Source: Bradyrhizobium icense (GTDB taxonomy: Bacteria; Pseudomonadota; Alphaproteobacteria; Rhizobiales; Xanthobacteraceae). From it: a stretch of 64,000 nt of DNA. This document shows positions 1 through 8,691 of this stretch, piece by piece. The DNA is taken from contig NZ_CP016428.1 in the NCBI RefSeq assembly GCF_001693385.1, positions 1,736,001 to 1,800,000 of the forward strand, read 5' to 3'. Made by a program: the position numbers and the translations under genes. Under the pieces are notes generated by a model. That model was not told the origin of the DNA. It searched no databases and saw only the letters and a list, made by a program, of their open reading frames with translations. How positions within the stretch are numbered: position 1 is the first letter of the stretch; the number at the start of each line of letters is the position of its first letter.

Positions 1-858
1 GGCGCCCGCGTCATTCTCTGCCGGCGGTTTAGGCCTGACGCGACCGCGCGGCTTATCGAAAGCGAGCAAGCCACAGTACTGTATGGCGTGCCGACTCAGC
101 TGCAAACGACGATCAAAGCAGCCGGCGTTGTTCCGCTCGCTTCCATGCGTTGGATCTTATCGTCGGGAGCAAAGTGGCCGGTCGGCGAGCGCGAAGCGCT
201 GCGGTGCTTGTTTCCCAATGCCCGGTTTGCCGAGTTCTATGGTGCGTCGGAGACGAGTTTCATGACGGTGGCGAAAGCCGACGAAGGCAGTCCCGTGACA
301 TCGGTTGGCCGTGCCTTCTCGGGCGCCGTGGTCACAATCCGGGATCGCGCGGGTCGCTGCCTACCGGCCGAAAAGGCGGGCTATGTGTTTGTCGAGAGTC
401 CATTTCTGTTCATGAACTACGCATGTGGAGAAGCATCCGATCTACTACGTCACGGGGATGCAATGTCCGTTGGCGACATCGGCTTTCTCGATTCCCAGGA
501 CTTCCTGCATTTGGTTGGCCGGGCCAGCCGGAAGATCGTGACCTCCGGCAAAAACGTTTACCCGGAGGAGATCGAACGGGTACTCGAGCGTCACCCCGGG
601 ATAGCGTTCGCGGCCGTGCTAGGTGCCCCTGACTCGAGTCGCGGCGAACGGCTGGTGGCGCTTGTCCATTTGCGCGCAGACGTATCCCTTGCCGCCTCGC
701 AACTCATCTCTCACCTGCGAGATGTGTTACCCTTGTATAAGGTGCCGCGCGTCTATGCGAACGTGCCGGATTGGCCGCTGACGCGATCCGGGAAAACCGA
801 TTTCAATGGACTCCACCAAGCCTGGATGGCAGGCGCAATCACGCAGAGGCTGCTATGA
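1..858 (+). CDS. Acyl-CoA synthetase / AMP-dependent ligase, C-terminal part (5' end outside window)
   Basis: The reading frame is open from base 1 without a start, so the gene begins upstream; 285 residues are visible. The protein has the late adenylation-domain motifs of the ANL superfamily: an aspartate-containing stretch (VGDIGFLD), then VGRASRKIVTSGKNVYPEEIE at the hinge to the small C-terminal domain, and SGKTD near the end, which supplies the usual adenylation lysine. The family activates a carboxylic acid with ATP and transfers the acyl group to CoA or a carrier thiol. The substrate cannot be read from this part. The stop overlaps the start of the thiolase-like gene (ATGA), so the two are translationally coupled, with a MaoC-like gene following. 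This suggests one acyl-thioester pathway in the cytoplasm. Family call is firm; specificity unknown. Confidence 0.85.
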   Translation, partial: GARVILCRRFRPDATARLIESEQATVLYGVPTQLQTTIKAAGVVPLASMRWILSSGAKWPVGEREALRCLFPNARFAEFYGASETSFMTVAKADEGSPVTSVGRAFSGAVVTIRDRAGRCLPAEKAGYVFVESPFLFMNYACGEASDLLRHGDAMSVGDIGFLDSQDFLHLVGRASRKIVTSGKNVYPEEIERVLERHPGIAFAAVLGAPDSSRGERLVALVHLRADVSLAASQLISHLRDVLPLYKVPRVYANVPDWPLTRSGKTDFNGLHQAWMAGAITQRLL

Positions 859-1988
859 GCGCGGTGTTCATCGCCGCCGCACGCCGCACAACGGTGGGCC
901 CCCGTGGTGGTGTCTTCGCCAAGGTCGAGGGGGCCGAACTGGCCGAAGCATGCATTCGGGTGGTGCTCGGCGATGTCGGCCTTTCACCGTCAAACCTTGA
1001 CGAAGTGATCCTGGGCAACACGCTTTATGGCGGCGGCAATCCCGCTCGCGTGGCGGCATTGAAGGCCGGGATACCTGCGGCGGTGCCGGCAAGTACGATC
1101 GACACGCAATGTTGTGCTGGGCTCGATGCGATCCTGCTGGCTACGGCGCGCATTAAGGCCGGAGAAGCCGACGCGATCGTCGCAGGCGGCGTCGAAAGCT
1201 TCAGCCGGGCCCCGATCCGCTCCCGCCGTCCGCTCCTTCCTCATGAGGACGCGCAACCTTACGACAGGCCGCCGTTCACGCCGTGGCCGGAACGAGACCC
1301 GGACATGATCCCGGCGGCCGCGATGCTCGCAGCAGAATTGAACATAACCCGTCGTGACCAAGAGGTCTTCGCGATCGAAAGCCACCGCAAAGCATTGGCG
1401 CACGGCGCCTCGATGGCGGAATTCGTTCCTGTTTGCGGACAAACGGGCGATCCTTTTGCCCGCCGTCTCACCGCCGGGCTATGCGGGCGCCTTCCCGTTC
1501 TTGCGGGGAGTCCAACCCATGGCGTGACCGCAGCGACTGTGGCGGTGGAGGCCGATGCGGCCGCTGTAGTCCTGTTAGCGTCCGCGCGAGCGCTGGCGTC
1601 CATTCGTCATCCCGCCCGGCTCATCCGTATCGCCGGTGGCGAGCGGACGGGCGGTGATCCCGAACGCCCGGGGCTGGCGCCGATCGAGGCGGCGCGAGCA
1701 GTCTTGGATCGTGCGGGACTGTCCGCATCCTCTGTTTCGGTTGCAGAGATCATGGAGGCCTTCGCCGTTCAAGCCGTCGCCTGCATTCGCGCGCTCGATC
1801 TCGACCCTATGTGCGTTAATCCTGGCGGCGGCGCTCTTGCGCGAGGGCACCCTATCGGCGCATCCGGAGCGATCACCGCAGTGCGCGTGTGGCATGAAAT
1901 GCAGACGATGGACAAGGGGGCGGTCGGACTTGCTGCGATCGCCGCGGCGGGCGGGCTAGGGTCCGCGGTGCTGCTTCAGACTGAATAA
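855..1988 (+). CDS. Thiolase-like acyltransferase lacking the second catalytic cysteine
   Basis: A 377-residue thiolase-fold protein. The start is the ATG at 855, inside the ATGA overlap with the ligase stop; an in-frame start at 771 lies inside the upstream gene and is unlikely. The nucleophile region is recognisable (TQCCAGLDAI, probably Cys86), as is the GHPIGASGA motif with His332. Two normally conserved features differ. The NEAF motif reads MEAF (Met300), and the C-terminal CxGGGxG loop reads AAAGGLGSA, so the general-base cysteine is missing. Classical thiolases condense or cleave beta-ketoacyl-CoA and need that cysteine. This enzyme may therefore run a modified acyl transfer or one-way condensation, or may be inactive. 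It sits between an acyl-CoA synthetase and a MaoC-like hydratase in one operon. Family is sure; activity open. Confidence 0.85.
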   Translation: MSAVFIAAARRTTVGPRGGVFAKVEGAELAEACIRVVLGDVGLSPSNLDEVILGNTLYGGGNPARVAALKAGIPAAVPASTIDTQCCAGLDAILLATARIKAGEADAIVAGGVESFSRAPIRSRRPLLPHEDAQPYDRPPFTPWPERDPDMIPAAAMLAAELNITRRDQEVFAIESHRKALAHGASMAEFVPVCGQTGDPFARRLTAGLCGRLPVLAGSPTHGVTAATVAVEADAAAVVLLASARALASIRHPARLIRIAGGERTGGDPERPGLAPIEAARAVLDRAGLSASSVSVAEIMEAFAVQAVACIRALDLDPMCVNPGGGALARGHPIGASGAITAVRVWHEMQTMDKGAVGLAAIAAAGGLGSAVLLQTE

Positions 1989-1991
1989 GTC

Positions 1992-2453
1992 ATGCCTGTC
2001 CAGGTCGATCGCCCAGCTGACCTCGTTGCCTTGGTCGGGGTCGAACTAAAGAGCGAAATATTTGTGCTGACTCAATCGGACGTCGACCGCTTCCTTGCGT
2101 TCAGCGGTGATCGCCAGTGGATTCATTTCGACGTCGAGCGGGCCAGAGAACGGTTGCCGGGGGGGCGCACGATCGTACCCGGCAATCTGCTGATTGTGCA
2201 GTTGCCGCGCTTGCTGCAGCAGGCCTACGCCGTGGCCCATTTCGAGAAATGCTACGTCGCGGAGTATCGCCAGGTTCGCTTCCGGCATCCGGTAGGCACA
2301 GGCGTACGGTTGTTCCTGCAGGTAAAATTTTTATCCGTCACGCCGACACGAAGCTTTGTTCGTCTCGAAGCAGCCTGCGCGATCAATTGCGCTGAAAGCT
2401 GCCGACCTGCATTGACGGCAATCGTAGTTGATCTCTTCTACAACCCGCGATGA
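1992..2453 (+). CDS. MaoC-like hotdog-fold hydratase/dehydratase
   Basis: 153 residues starting three bases after the thiolase-like stop, so in the same operon. The segment FLAFSGDRQWIHFDVERA matches the MaoC / (R)-specific enoyl hydratase signature, keeping the Asp and His that polarise the substrate and water. It is followed by the family's GR..VPGNLL stretch. Members hydrate enoyl-thioesters or dehydrate 3-hydroxyacyl-thioesters. With a ligase and a thiolase-like protein it would complete a short acyl-thioester modification route in the cytoplasm. Length is typical for single-hotdog members. No substrate can be assigned from the sequence. Confidence 0.75.
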   Translation: MPVQVDRPADLVALVGVELKSEIFVLTQSDVDRFLAFSGDRQWIHFDVERARERLPGGRTIVPGNLLIVQLPRLLQQAYAVAHFEKCYVAEYRQVRFRHPVGTGVRLFLQVKFLSVTPTRSFVRLEAACAINCAESCRPALTAIVVDLFYNPR

Positions 2454-2921
2454 CGTACGTCGGCCATGCAGGAAGCCCGACGAATATCATGGATCCGCTG
2501 GGATTGACGGCCGCTGCTAACGTGCGCCGTTCTTTAGACCGAAATACATTCGGAAGATGGGTCTGAGTACAAGCTGTCCACCACGCTGTCCCTTTCGAGC
2601 CAACCAGCTCATAGCGTTGGTGCCTACGCCAAAAAGGCTTGAGCGCGGCGCCGTCCCACTGAAACAACCCAAGTGACAGTCGAGCTCATCCTGTAACAGT
2701 TTGGCCCAACAAGGCCGCAAGGGAGCGCGTAGGATTGCGAAAACGCAAGTGAAGCTTTGATGGAATTTGATTTTCCTGAGATGGCAAGTCAGTACTGTTT
2801 AGCGTGCCCGCATTCAGGATAAGCAGGTGGATGAAAACAAAGCGTAAAATTACTGGTTGCAAGGCGTTAGATTGTAGGGAAGACTAGGGATTACTGGACT
2901 TCGGCGGGGGCGCGGAGTTGG
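2454..2921 (+). other. Intergenic region, no gene recognised
   Basis: This 468-base gap separates the acyl-thioester operon from the caspase-like gene. Short open frames on the minus strand (2383-2720) show no family features. The stretch just before 2922 contains GGAG five bases upstream of the ATG, a ribosome binding site for the caspase gene. A promoter must lie here but I could not place its boxes. Confidence 0.5.
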
Positions 2922-4556
2922 ATGTATTGCGTTATTTTGTTTGTCAGTTTGATTCTATGTACTTCGGCGGCCGCGCAGACGGCCGATCCAAAGTTCAACG
3001 TCGAGAAGCCCGTCAAGCGCTTCGCTCTAGTCGTTGGAAACTCCGAGTATACGACGACAGAGAAACTTCCAGGCGTCGTGAACGACGTTAAGACAGTCGC
3101 CGCAAAGTTGCGGCTGGCCGGATTCTCAGTTCGAGAGGCCACCAACTTCAAAACTCGGGCAGATTTCCTAACCAAGCATTTCCTGCCCTTTGTGGACGAG
3201 GTGGAAGAAAACTCCTTTGTCGTTTTTTACTTCTCCGGCCATGGCTTCACCTATGGCGGCGAAAGCTACCTGCTACCGCTCGAATACCCTGCAAAGGTGC
3301 CAGCCAACAAGGTCTTTGATACGTTCGTATCAGCGAGCGCTTTGCAAGAGAGACTAAATCTCCGGAACCCAACCCTGCTCGTAATGCTCCTTGACGCATG
3401 CCGTAACGTCGGAGGAGTAATCGACGAACGTCCCGAAGACAGGCACACGTTGACGAAAGGGCTTGCTACCCTTTCGCTAGTGCAGAACAACATCATCGGG
3501 TTCTCGTCGGAGCCTGGAAAAATTTCATTGGCTAGTGCCGATGGAGCGCTCAGCAAATACACCGAAGCCCTGACGCGCTTTTTGACCGCGCCAGGGGTAG
3601 AGTTCGCCGACGCGCAAAGGCAAATCGTCGCGCATGTTCGAAGGGCCACCAACTCGGGCCAAAGCCCTTGGGTCTCTTCGTCACTAACCCTTTTTGTTCA
3701 TTTCAATCCGACCCAAGCAACTAAGGACGATTACAAGGTCGCCTGGCTTGCCGCCCAAGCCAGAGATACTGAAGCCGATGTGAGAGATTACCTTGCATTG
3801 TATGGGCTGGGCCACTTCGCCGAGGCTGCTCGCCTTTGGCTAACGGAGAGGAGCGCGCGCGCAAGCACATTCACGAGGCTATCACCTGAACTGATCGATC
3901 AGCTCTGGGAGAGCGCGCGCGCCACAGGCCAAGTCGCGAGCACTGAACTAGTCATAGCCCCGTTGGGGTTGGAGCGAACGACAATCTCGACAAAGGCTAG
4001 TAAAGACGACTCCATCCCGCAAGACGAGTTTGTAGCCTCCGCCCTGTCAAAGCAAACCGCGGTGGTGCTGGGAAAGTTGACTGGGCGCGCGCAACCTGAT
4101 GCCGGTGCGGCTGCTACGACGAGCCTAGATTTTGGAGATAAGGTCAAGATTGACTCTTACAAAGTTCGATCCGGTCAGGTGTGGTTAGAAGCGAAATCGA
4201 AAGAAGAAACGTTCTGGCTTGCCCTGCCCAAGGATGCCTCCGTCAAAAAGGTGGAGCTAGGCTCTCCGATCAAAGAGTTCGAGATTCGCGCCGGCAGAAC
4301 AGCGGCACTCGCTGATGAGCGACAGATCAATTCCGAAGTCGCCAAGTTGCCTGCAAAGTCAATCAGCTGGATCTCGATTGCCATTCCTCAGCGCGCCAGC
4401 AGAACTGCTCGTGCCGACAGAGCTGCTATCGAGACGAGGGCGCGAGCGGCTCACGCTGCATTTCTGCTTTCAAAGGTTGTGCCTCCTGGACGGATCACGC
4501 TCGTCGAGGGGGTTGCCGAAGTCCAAGAGCCGCGCGTGAGAGTGTTCAGCAATTAG
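2922..4556 (+). CDS. Exported caspase-like (C14) peptidase with C-terminal extension
   Basis: 544 residues. The first 20 form a signal peptide ending AAAQT, so the protein is exported. Residues 33-240 are a caspase/metacaspase p20-type domain: ALVVGNSEY opens it, the catalytic His107 is in YFSGHG, and the catalytic Cys160 is in MLLDACRN. Both catalytic residues are intact. A segment around residues 390-440 (FGDKVKIDSYKVRSGQVWLEAK) resembles a bacterial SH3-like wall-binding repeat; that is an inference. Bacterial caspase homologues cut after basic residues or act in stress and conflict roles. The start has GGAG five bases upstream. A trypsin-like protease follows after 13 bases and then a lipoprotein, all on the same strand, so this looks like an envelope proteolytic unit. 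Target unknown. Confidence 0.85.
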   Translation: MYCVILFVSLILCTSAAAQTADPKFNVEKPVKRFALVVGNSEYTTTEKLPGVVNDVKTVAAKLRLAGFSVREATNFKTRADFLTKHFLPFVDEVEENSFVVFYFSGHGFTYGGESYLLPLEYPAKVPANKVFDTFVSASALQERLNLRNPTLLVMLLDACRNVGGVIDERPEDRHTLTKGLATLSLVQNNIIGFSSEPGKISLASADGALSKYTEALTRFLTAPGVEFADAQRQIVAHVRRATNSGQSPWVSSSLTLFVHFNPTQATKDDYKVAWLAAQARDTEADVRDYLALYGLGHFAEAARLWLTERSARASTFTRLSPELIDQLWESARATGQVASTELVIAPLGLERTTISTKASKDDSIPQDEFVASALSKQTAVVLGKLTGRAQPDAGAAATTSLDFGDKVKIDSYKVRSGQVWLEAKSKEETFWLALPKDASVKKVELGSPIKEFEIRAGRTAALADERQINSEVAKLPAKSISWISIAIPQRASRTARADRAAIETRARAAHAAFLLSKVVPPGRITLVEGVAEVQEPRVRVFSN

Positions 4557-4569
4557 CCAGAGGTTTGCG

Positions 4570-5463
4570 ATGAAGAAGGCGATCATAGTGTTGCTCGGAG
4601 TTGCGCTGGGCTTTTGCTCGGCTCAAGCGCAAGAGTTGACGAAAGAAAACTTCAAGCCAACCGGTTCGCAGGACTACGATGAAGCGGTGAACCGTTTTTT
4701 GAACGGTATAGAGCCGAAGATCGTGGGCGGTAAGAAGGCGGCCGATGGTGCTTATCCCTGGCAAGTCACGCTGCTTGTGAAGGGCATACCGAACACACAT
4801 CAAGCTCATTTCTGCGGCGGGTCGATCTACAATAGCCAAAGGATCGTAACAGCGGCGCACTGCCTTATCGGTGTGAGCCCTAACCAGTTCGAGGTCGCCG
4901 CCGGGACCAATATCCTAAATCAAACAGTCAAACGGCATAAGGTGGCCCGCCGCATTATTCACGCCGACTATGGTAAAGCGAAGAGGTTCGACAGCGATAT
5001 CGCGCTGGTTCAGCTTGCAGAGCCAATGAAACTTAATGATCGCCAGATGGCAATTGCGTTGCTTACGTCCGATCAGGAGGGGCAGGTCTACGTAGACCCG
5101 AATGACCTAATCGTTACTGGATGGGGTGCAACGGAAGAGGGTGGAAGTAAGGTACGCGATTTGAGGGAGGTGACAGTTCCGTTTGTCAGCGCGAAGCGCT
5201 GCACTGACCCTCTAAGCTATGGGGACCGCGTCACAGATAAGATGGTTTGCGCCGGCGAGCCCCAGAAGGACTCCTGTCAGGGCGACAGCGGTGGTCCCCT
5301 CATTACCGTTGCTCCAAAAGACAAAGTTCGTTTGGCCGGCATTGTAAGTTGGGGCGACGGCTGCGCCAGGCCCGGGAAATACGGCATCTACACCCGTGTT
5401 CGTGCCTTCACAGGGTGGGTTGCAGCCTGCGTCAGTGGGGCCGCTTGCTCAGAGTTGAAGTAG
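4570..5463 (+). CDS. Exported trypsin-like (S1A) serine protease
   Basis: 297 residues with a signal peptide ending AQA (about residue 20) and a propeptide up to Lys50. The mature enzyme would start IVGG at Ile51, the classical zymogen activation site after a basic residue. The triad is complete: His97 (TAAHC), Asp143 (DSDIAL) and Ser240 (GDSGGP). Asp234 sits six residues before the serine, where S1 trypsins place the aspartate that selects Arg/Lys. Paired cysteines flank the histidine and serine, suiting an oxidising compartment. Such animal-like chymotrypsin-fold proteases are uncommon in alphaproteobacteria. The gene begins 13 bases after the caspase-like gene, so co-transcription is likely. 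Activation after a basic residue could in principle be done by the caspase-like neighbour; that is a hypothesis. Confidence 0.92.
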   Translation: MKKAIIVLLGVALGFCSAQAQELTKENFKPTGSQDYDEAVNRFLNGIEPKIVGGKKAADGAYPWQVTLLVKGIPNTHQAHFCGGSIYNSQRIVTAAHCLIGVSPNQFEVAAGTNILNQTVKRHKVARRIIHADYGKAKRFDSDIALVQLAEPMKLNDRQMAIALLTSDQEGQVYVDPNDLIVTGWGATEEGGSKVRDLREVTVPFVSAKRCTDPLSYGDRVTDKMVCAGEPQKDSCQGDSGGPLITVAPKDKVRLAGIVSWGDGCARPGKYGIYTRVRAFTGWVAACVSGAACSELK

Positions 5464-5505
5464 ACACCGCTGCATTGCTTGTGTCCTTTAGAATTTGGAT
5501 GATCA

Positions 5506-6561
5506 ATGAGACCGCGCTCCTTAGCTTTCCTGCTGCCGCTACTTCTCGCTTCGTGCACTGGCTTGTTTGTCGTTCACGATCCTCAGAGTGGCGTGATCTC
5601 TGCTGGCCAACTGCCGGGGTTTTTAAAGTCAGTCCGCTGTGAGCTGGTGACCTTCTACGAGATCGCGCGCTCGCGAAAGGCCGCTTACGACGCGATGGTA
5701 AAGAGCAATCCTGAAGCGGCATTTATAAGATATGCCTACTTCGAGATTGATCCACGTCTCTTCGGTGCATTTACGCTTGAACTGAAGGTGACGGATGTAG
5801 CCGGCATGGGCTCCGGTACAGCGCTTGACTATCGACAGGTTCTGGGCGGGGGTGCAGTCGACGTCACGCATGTGGGGCCAACACTTTCGGGCCAAGGCAC
5901 CAACAGCCTGATTTGGGCATTCCTATTGCGGCAAGATGCGCAGCTTGCGGGGGAACGGAAGGAAGGCAGCCCTGTAGGTGGTGACCGGAACTGCTACATA
6001 GGAAAGATAGGAACGTTGGATGAGCTTGAGCTCCTCGCAGAAGGACAAGATCCGGCGCGTGAGGCGTTCACGCGCATCAGGATCGATGCTCAGAAGCCGT
6101 TGGCCGCGTGGCTGCGCGACAATGGCGCGATGATGAGCGCGAATTTTCTGGCAGCGCCTTCTTCTGAGGTGGCTGAGCCTGCACAGATGTTCTACTCGTT
6201 CGCACTGCAGGTCTCCGGAGGAATCGAGGCGCGGTACTCGCTGACTAACGCTCGTTGGACTCCCGTAGCTGTCCAGGCGCTCGCGACAGCAACGCAGAAC
6301 AGTAATCTACAACTGTATATAAACGGTCCGGGCGCGGCTTTCGCAAACGCTGCTAAGGCCGGCGGGGCCGCTCATGTCCCGCCACCGCCTCCGCTTGGAA
6401 GCTCGCAGCGTCCAATGCACGTAATCGTCGAAGGGGAAAGGCAATCGGGCGAAGGACGATCAGGGGGCCGGATGCTGCGAGAAGCACCGACGCCTTTGCC
6501 GCGCTCAAAGGGCTATTTCCTCACGCCGCTTCCAGTTTTTCCGCCTGCGGTGACGCAATGA
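5506..6561 (+). CDS. Predicted lipoprotein of unknown function
   Basis: 351 residues. The N terminus has a hydrophobic core followed by LLASC, a good lipobox, so the mature protein should be lipid-anchored at Cys17. No catalytic motif or family is recognised. The middle is mixed alpha/beta without obvious repeats. The C-terminal third is Pro/Gly/Arg-rich (a PPPPPL stretch, later RSGGRMLREAPT), as in unstructured linkers. It lies 42 bases after the trypsin-like gene on the same strand and is probably the third gene of the protease operon, perhaps an anchor, inhibitor or substrate. Nothing in the sequence decides between these. Confidence 0.7.
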   Translation: MRPRSLAFLLPLLLASCTGLFVVHDPQSGVISAGQLPGFLKSVRCELVTFYEIARSRKAAYDAMVKSNPEAAFIRYAYFEIDPRLFGAFTLELKVTDVAGMGSGTALDYRQVLGGGAVDVTHVGPTLSGQGTNSLIWAFLLRQDAQLAGERKEGSPVGGDRNCYIGKIGTLDELELLAEGQDPAREAFTRIRIDAQKPLAAWLRDNGAMMSANFLAAPSSEVAEPAQMFYSFALQVSGGIEARYSLTNARWTPVAVQALATATQNSNLQLYINGPGAAFANAAKAGGAAHVPPPPPLGSSQRPMHVIVEGERQSGEGRSGGRMLREAPTPLPRSKGYFLTPLPVFPPAVTQ

Positions 6562-6630
6562 GTATACAGGCTCTTTGTTGCCTTTTAGAACTCAGTGCCG
6601 AAGCACAAGCGAAGTGAGGGCGGAGAAGCG

Positions 6631-7008
6631 ATGAAGCTTGAGCTTAAGACACTATTTGCATTAGCCGAACCTCCAGCGTCCGAAGATGTCTGGATCGTGT
6701 TCGACGATCTTTACGCGTACGTTGCGTCAAAAAGTAAGATTTCGCGGATCGATCGCAGGTTCGATTTTGGTGGGACGGCGGTCGTTTTGGCGGAAGGGCT
6801 AGGCGCTATTCACAGCCTGTATGCTGAAGAAGATGGTCTTTATCTTCTCAAAGATAGCGCAAAGGATGGACCCAGCCTGCTTCGGTCGCGAGATCATGGG
6901 AGCACGTTTCAACCGATTGACCAAGGACTTGTTTTAAAGAAGGGAAATGACAAGCAGACTTTGGTGCCCACAAGAATGATCCGCACGTCTAGACTAAGGG
7001 AAACCTAG
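6631..7008 (+). CDS. Small hypothetical protein, possibly cut short at its 3' end
   Basis: 125 residues from the ATG at 6631, chosen because a GGCGGAG ribosome binding site lies just upstream; a GTG at 6595 in frame is the alternative. No signal peptide. The sequence alternates short strands (VWIVFDDLYAYVASKSKISRID, LAEGLGAIHSLYAEEDGLYLLK) in a way that suggests repeating beta-blades, but the family is not recognised. The gene stops nine bases before the damaged end of the oppositely oriented MOSC gene. Its last residues (TSRLRET) may therefore be foreign sequence read through a recombination junction. Confidence 0.5.
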   Translation: MKLELKTLFALAEPPASEDVWIVFDDLYAYVASKSKISRIDRRFDFGGTAVVLAEGLGAIHSLYAEEDGLYLLKDSAKDGPSLLRSRDHGSTFQPIDQGLVLKKGNDKQTLVPTRMIRTSRLRET

Positions 7009-7016
7009 GCTAAGGC

Positions 7017-7394
7017 CTACGGTCTTGCAGCGTTCTGTCGGCTGCGTAACACACAAATCGTCCGTCCAATTCGGAGACGATGGCCAACAAACACTGTCTC
7101 TTCCAAGAGACCATGCGCTGAAAGATTTTCGCCGAACGCGGGTCGTGGCAATCGCACTTCAAGACGACGTTCTATGACGGGATAGTGTTCCAGCGGGAAG
7201 ATATGCAACGCACGATCGAGCGTGTGGTGAACTGACTCCGAGCTCTCGTCTCCGACAATGCCCACGGTCGTTAGAGCGGCCCGGTCGATCGAACGTTTTC
7301 GGATCGCGGTCTTCAGCTCGTGGCCGGCTGCCGTCACGACTGTTTCGACGACGCCTGCATAGAGTGCAGATACGACCGAGGCTTGAGTGGTCAA
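7017..7394 (-). pseudogene. MOSC-domain (YiiM-like) protein, frameshifted and 3'-truncated
   Basis: The translation matches the MOSC family closely: a GIVGDE turn, HHTLDRALHIFPLEHYP where intact members have HGG.D.AVH.YP.EHY, then FGENLSAHGL. Intact members go on to a QPR.PC motif with the cysteine that binds the molybdenum cofactor sulfur. Here that segment (VTQPTERCKT) is present only in another frame, near 7030-7065, so a frameshift has removed it. Homology then ends at about 7010 where the next gene begins, so the last part of the gene is gone. Family members handle molybdopterin sulfur or detoxify N-hydroxylated compounds. The start codon would be TTG; the true start may be lost too. Confidence 0.7.
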
Positions 7395-7750
7395 TGCAAT
7401 CGCGCACGATCGAAAAATGAAAGTTACTTACCCCACCGGGCAGCTCAGGCGGGGCCGAACAGGATTGCTGAAAGGCGATAAGTGGATTACGAATCGCTTT
7501 AGCGTCCCTTTGTTCAGCGCAATTTGCGTTTGCTCGCGGGTGCTAGCAAATAACTTTGCATTACTGGTTGTAGTTCGCCACGGCCGGCCGGCCAACCTGA
7601 GTGCGTTGAAAGGATGGCCTCTCCATCGCGCATGCTGGGTGCGTCGGCTGCGTCGACCGAGCTCTCCGCACGAGCTACGCCGGGGCCTCGCAGGTTTACC
7701 GAACGAGCTGATTGACTCGAATATCGCGGAACGCTTGTGGGTGAATTGCA
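7395..7750. other. Intergenic region, no gene recognised
   Basis: Overlapping open frames exist on both strands (a 133-codon one on plus, a 108-codon one on minus), but both are rich in Arg/Ser/Pro and show no motif. This is what a high-GC non-coding or decayed stretch gives. I see no RNA gene or terminator. Confidence 0.4.
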
Positions 7751-8251
7751 TCACCCCGATATCCGCTTCGCGCCTGGCCCGGGACTAATGAGAATATCGT
7801 CCATGGTCAGGCTGGTGACGTCCGTCCGGCTCGTCATCACGACGTTGACGGCGCGCTTGTTTACCTTGTCGACCACACGGGCGGCAGGGCCGGTCTTTGG
7901 CAAGTCCCAGCGGTCGCTCCATTGCGAGAGCGCCAGTATCGCGGGGTAGAGATCGCGGCCCTTGGCCGTCAGCCGATACTCCGGGCGGTGGCGATTTCCG
8001 GGTTCGACGTAACTCCTTCTTTCGAGAATGTTAGCTTGAACCAAGGTCTTCAGCCGTGAACTCAAGATGCCGCGGCCGCATCCGAGCGCCAGCGCAAAAT
8101 CATCAAAGCGGCGCAGCCCATAGATGGCTTCGCGGAGGATCAGCAGCGTCCACTTTTCCCCGAGCACGTCGAGCGCCCGTTTGATGCCGCAGTTCTCGAG
8201 ATCGTACTGGAATCGCGGATGCGCGAACGGAGTGGTATTGACATCTTTCAT
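7751..8251 (-). CDS. HxlR-family winged-helix transcriptional regulator
   Basis: 166 residues. The core (CGIKRALDVLGEKWTLLILR, then LSSRLKTLVQANILERR and YRLTAKGRDL) is the HxlR/MarR-like winged helix, with a single Cys just before the first helix as in redox- or electrophile-sensing members. A C-terminal tail of about 50 residues ending in ILISPGPGA resembles the tail of the longer HxlR proteins. The gene is read away from the DUF3237 remnant that begins at about 8284, an arrangement typical of a regulator and its target. The short gap between them would hold the shared operator. The target gene has lost its 5' end, so the regulator may be orphaned. Confidence 0.88.
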   Translation of the reverse strand: MKDVNTTPFAHPRFQYDLENCGIKRALDVLGEKWTLLILREAIYGLRRFDDFALALGCGRGILSSRLKTLVQANILERRSYVEPGNRHRPEYRLTAKGRDLYPAILALSQWSDRWDLPKTGPAARVVDKVNKRAVNVVMTSRTDVTSLTMDDILISPGPGAKRISG

Positions 8252-8283
8252 AACTGGATTCTAAATACGAACTTAGAACTTAG

Positions 8284-8691
8284 CACGGCGGCGACGGTCC
8301 GCTCGGCCGGCGCACGCTAAACGCCGTAGCGAAGGGCGATTTCATCGGCGACCGGCTGCGGGGCGAGATCAATCCGGGCACCGGAGACTGGATGTTGACG
8401 CGAAACAATATTCGCGTGGTCGACGCGCGAGTCGTCTTGCGTACGGACGATGGCGCTCTGATCCATATGAGCTACGGCGGCCGGATCATGTTTCCCGATG
8501 AGCTGGGGGAGGCGATACGCGACCCGTCAAGGCGCCACCTGATCGATCCCTCAAGATATTATTTCAGGACGACACCTTTATTCGAGACCGGCGCGCCGCG
8601 ATACGGCTGGATCAATGGCATTGTCGCGATCGGCTGCGGCCGGATGATCGAAGGCGGCGGTGTCGCTTACGATGTATTTGAATTGCAGTAG
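8284..8691 (+). pseudogene. DUF3237 protein, 5' end missing
   Basis: From the ATG at 8392 the frame gives 99 residues with the DUF3237 (UPF0311) signature: LRTDDGALIHMSYGGRI and YYFRTTPLFETGAPRYGWING. Homology-like sequence continues in frame upstream of that ATG (KGDFIGDRLRGEINPGTGDW), back to a TAG at about 8280. Intact family members need this part, about 45-50 residues, but here it has no start codon. So the gene is either 5'-truncated or begins at a weak internal start. The fold is a small beta-barrel of unknown biochemical role, often beside regulators of aromatic metabolism. It faces the HxlR gene. Confidence 0.7.
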
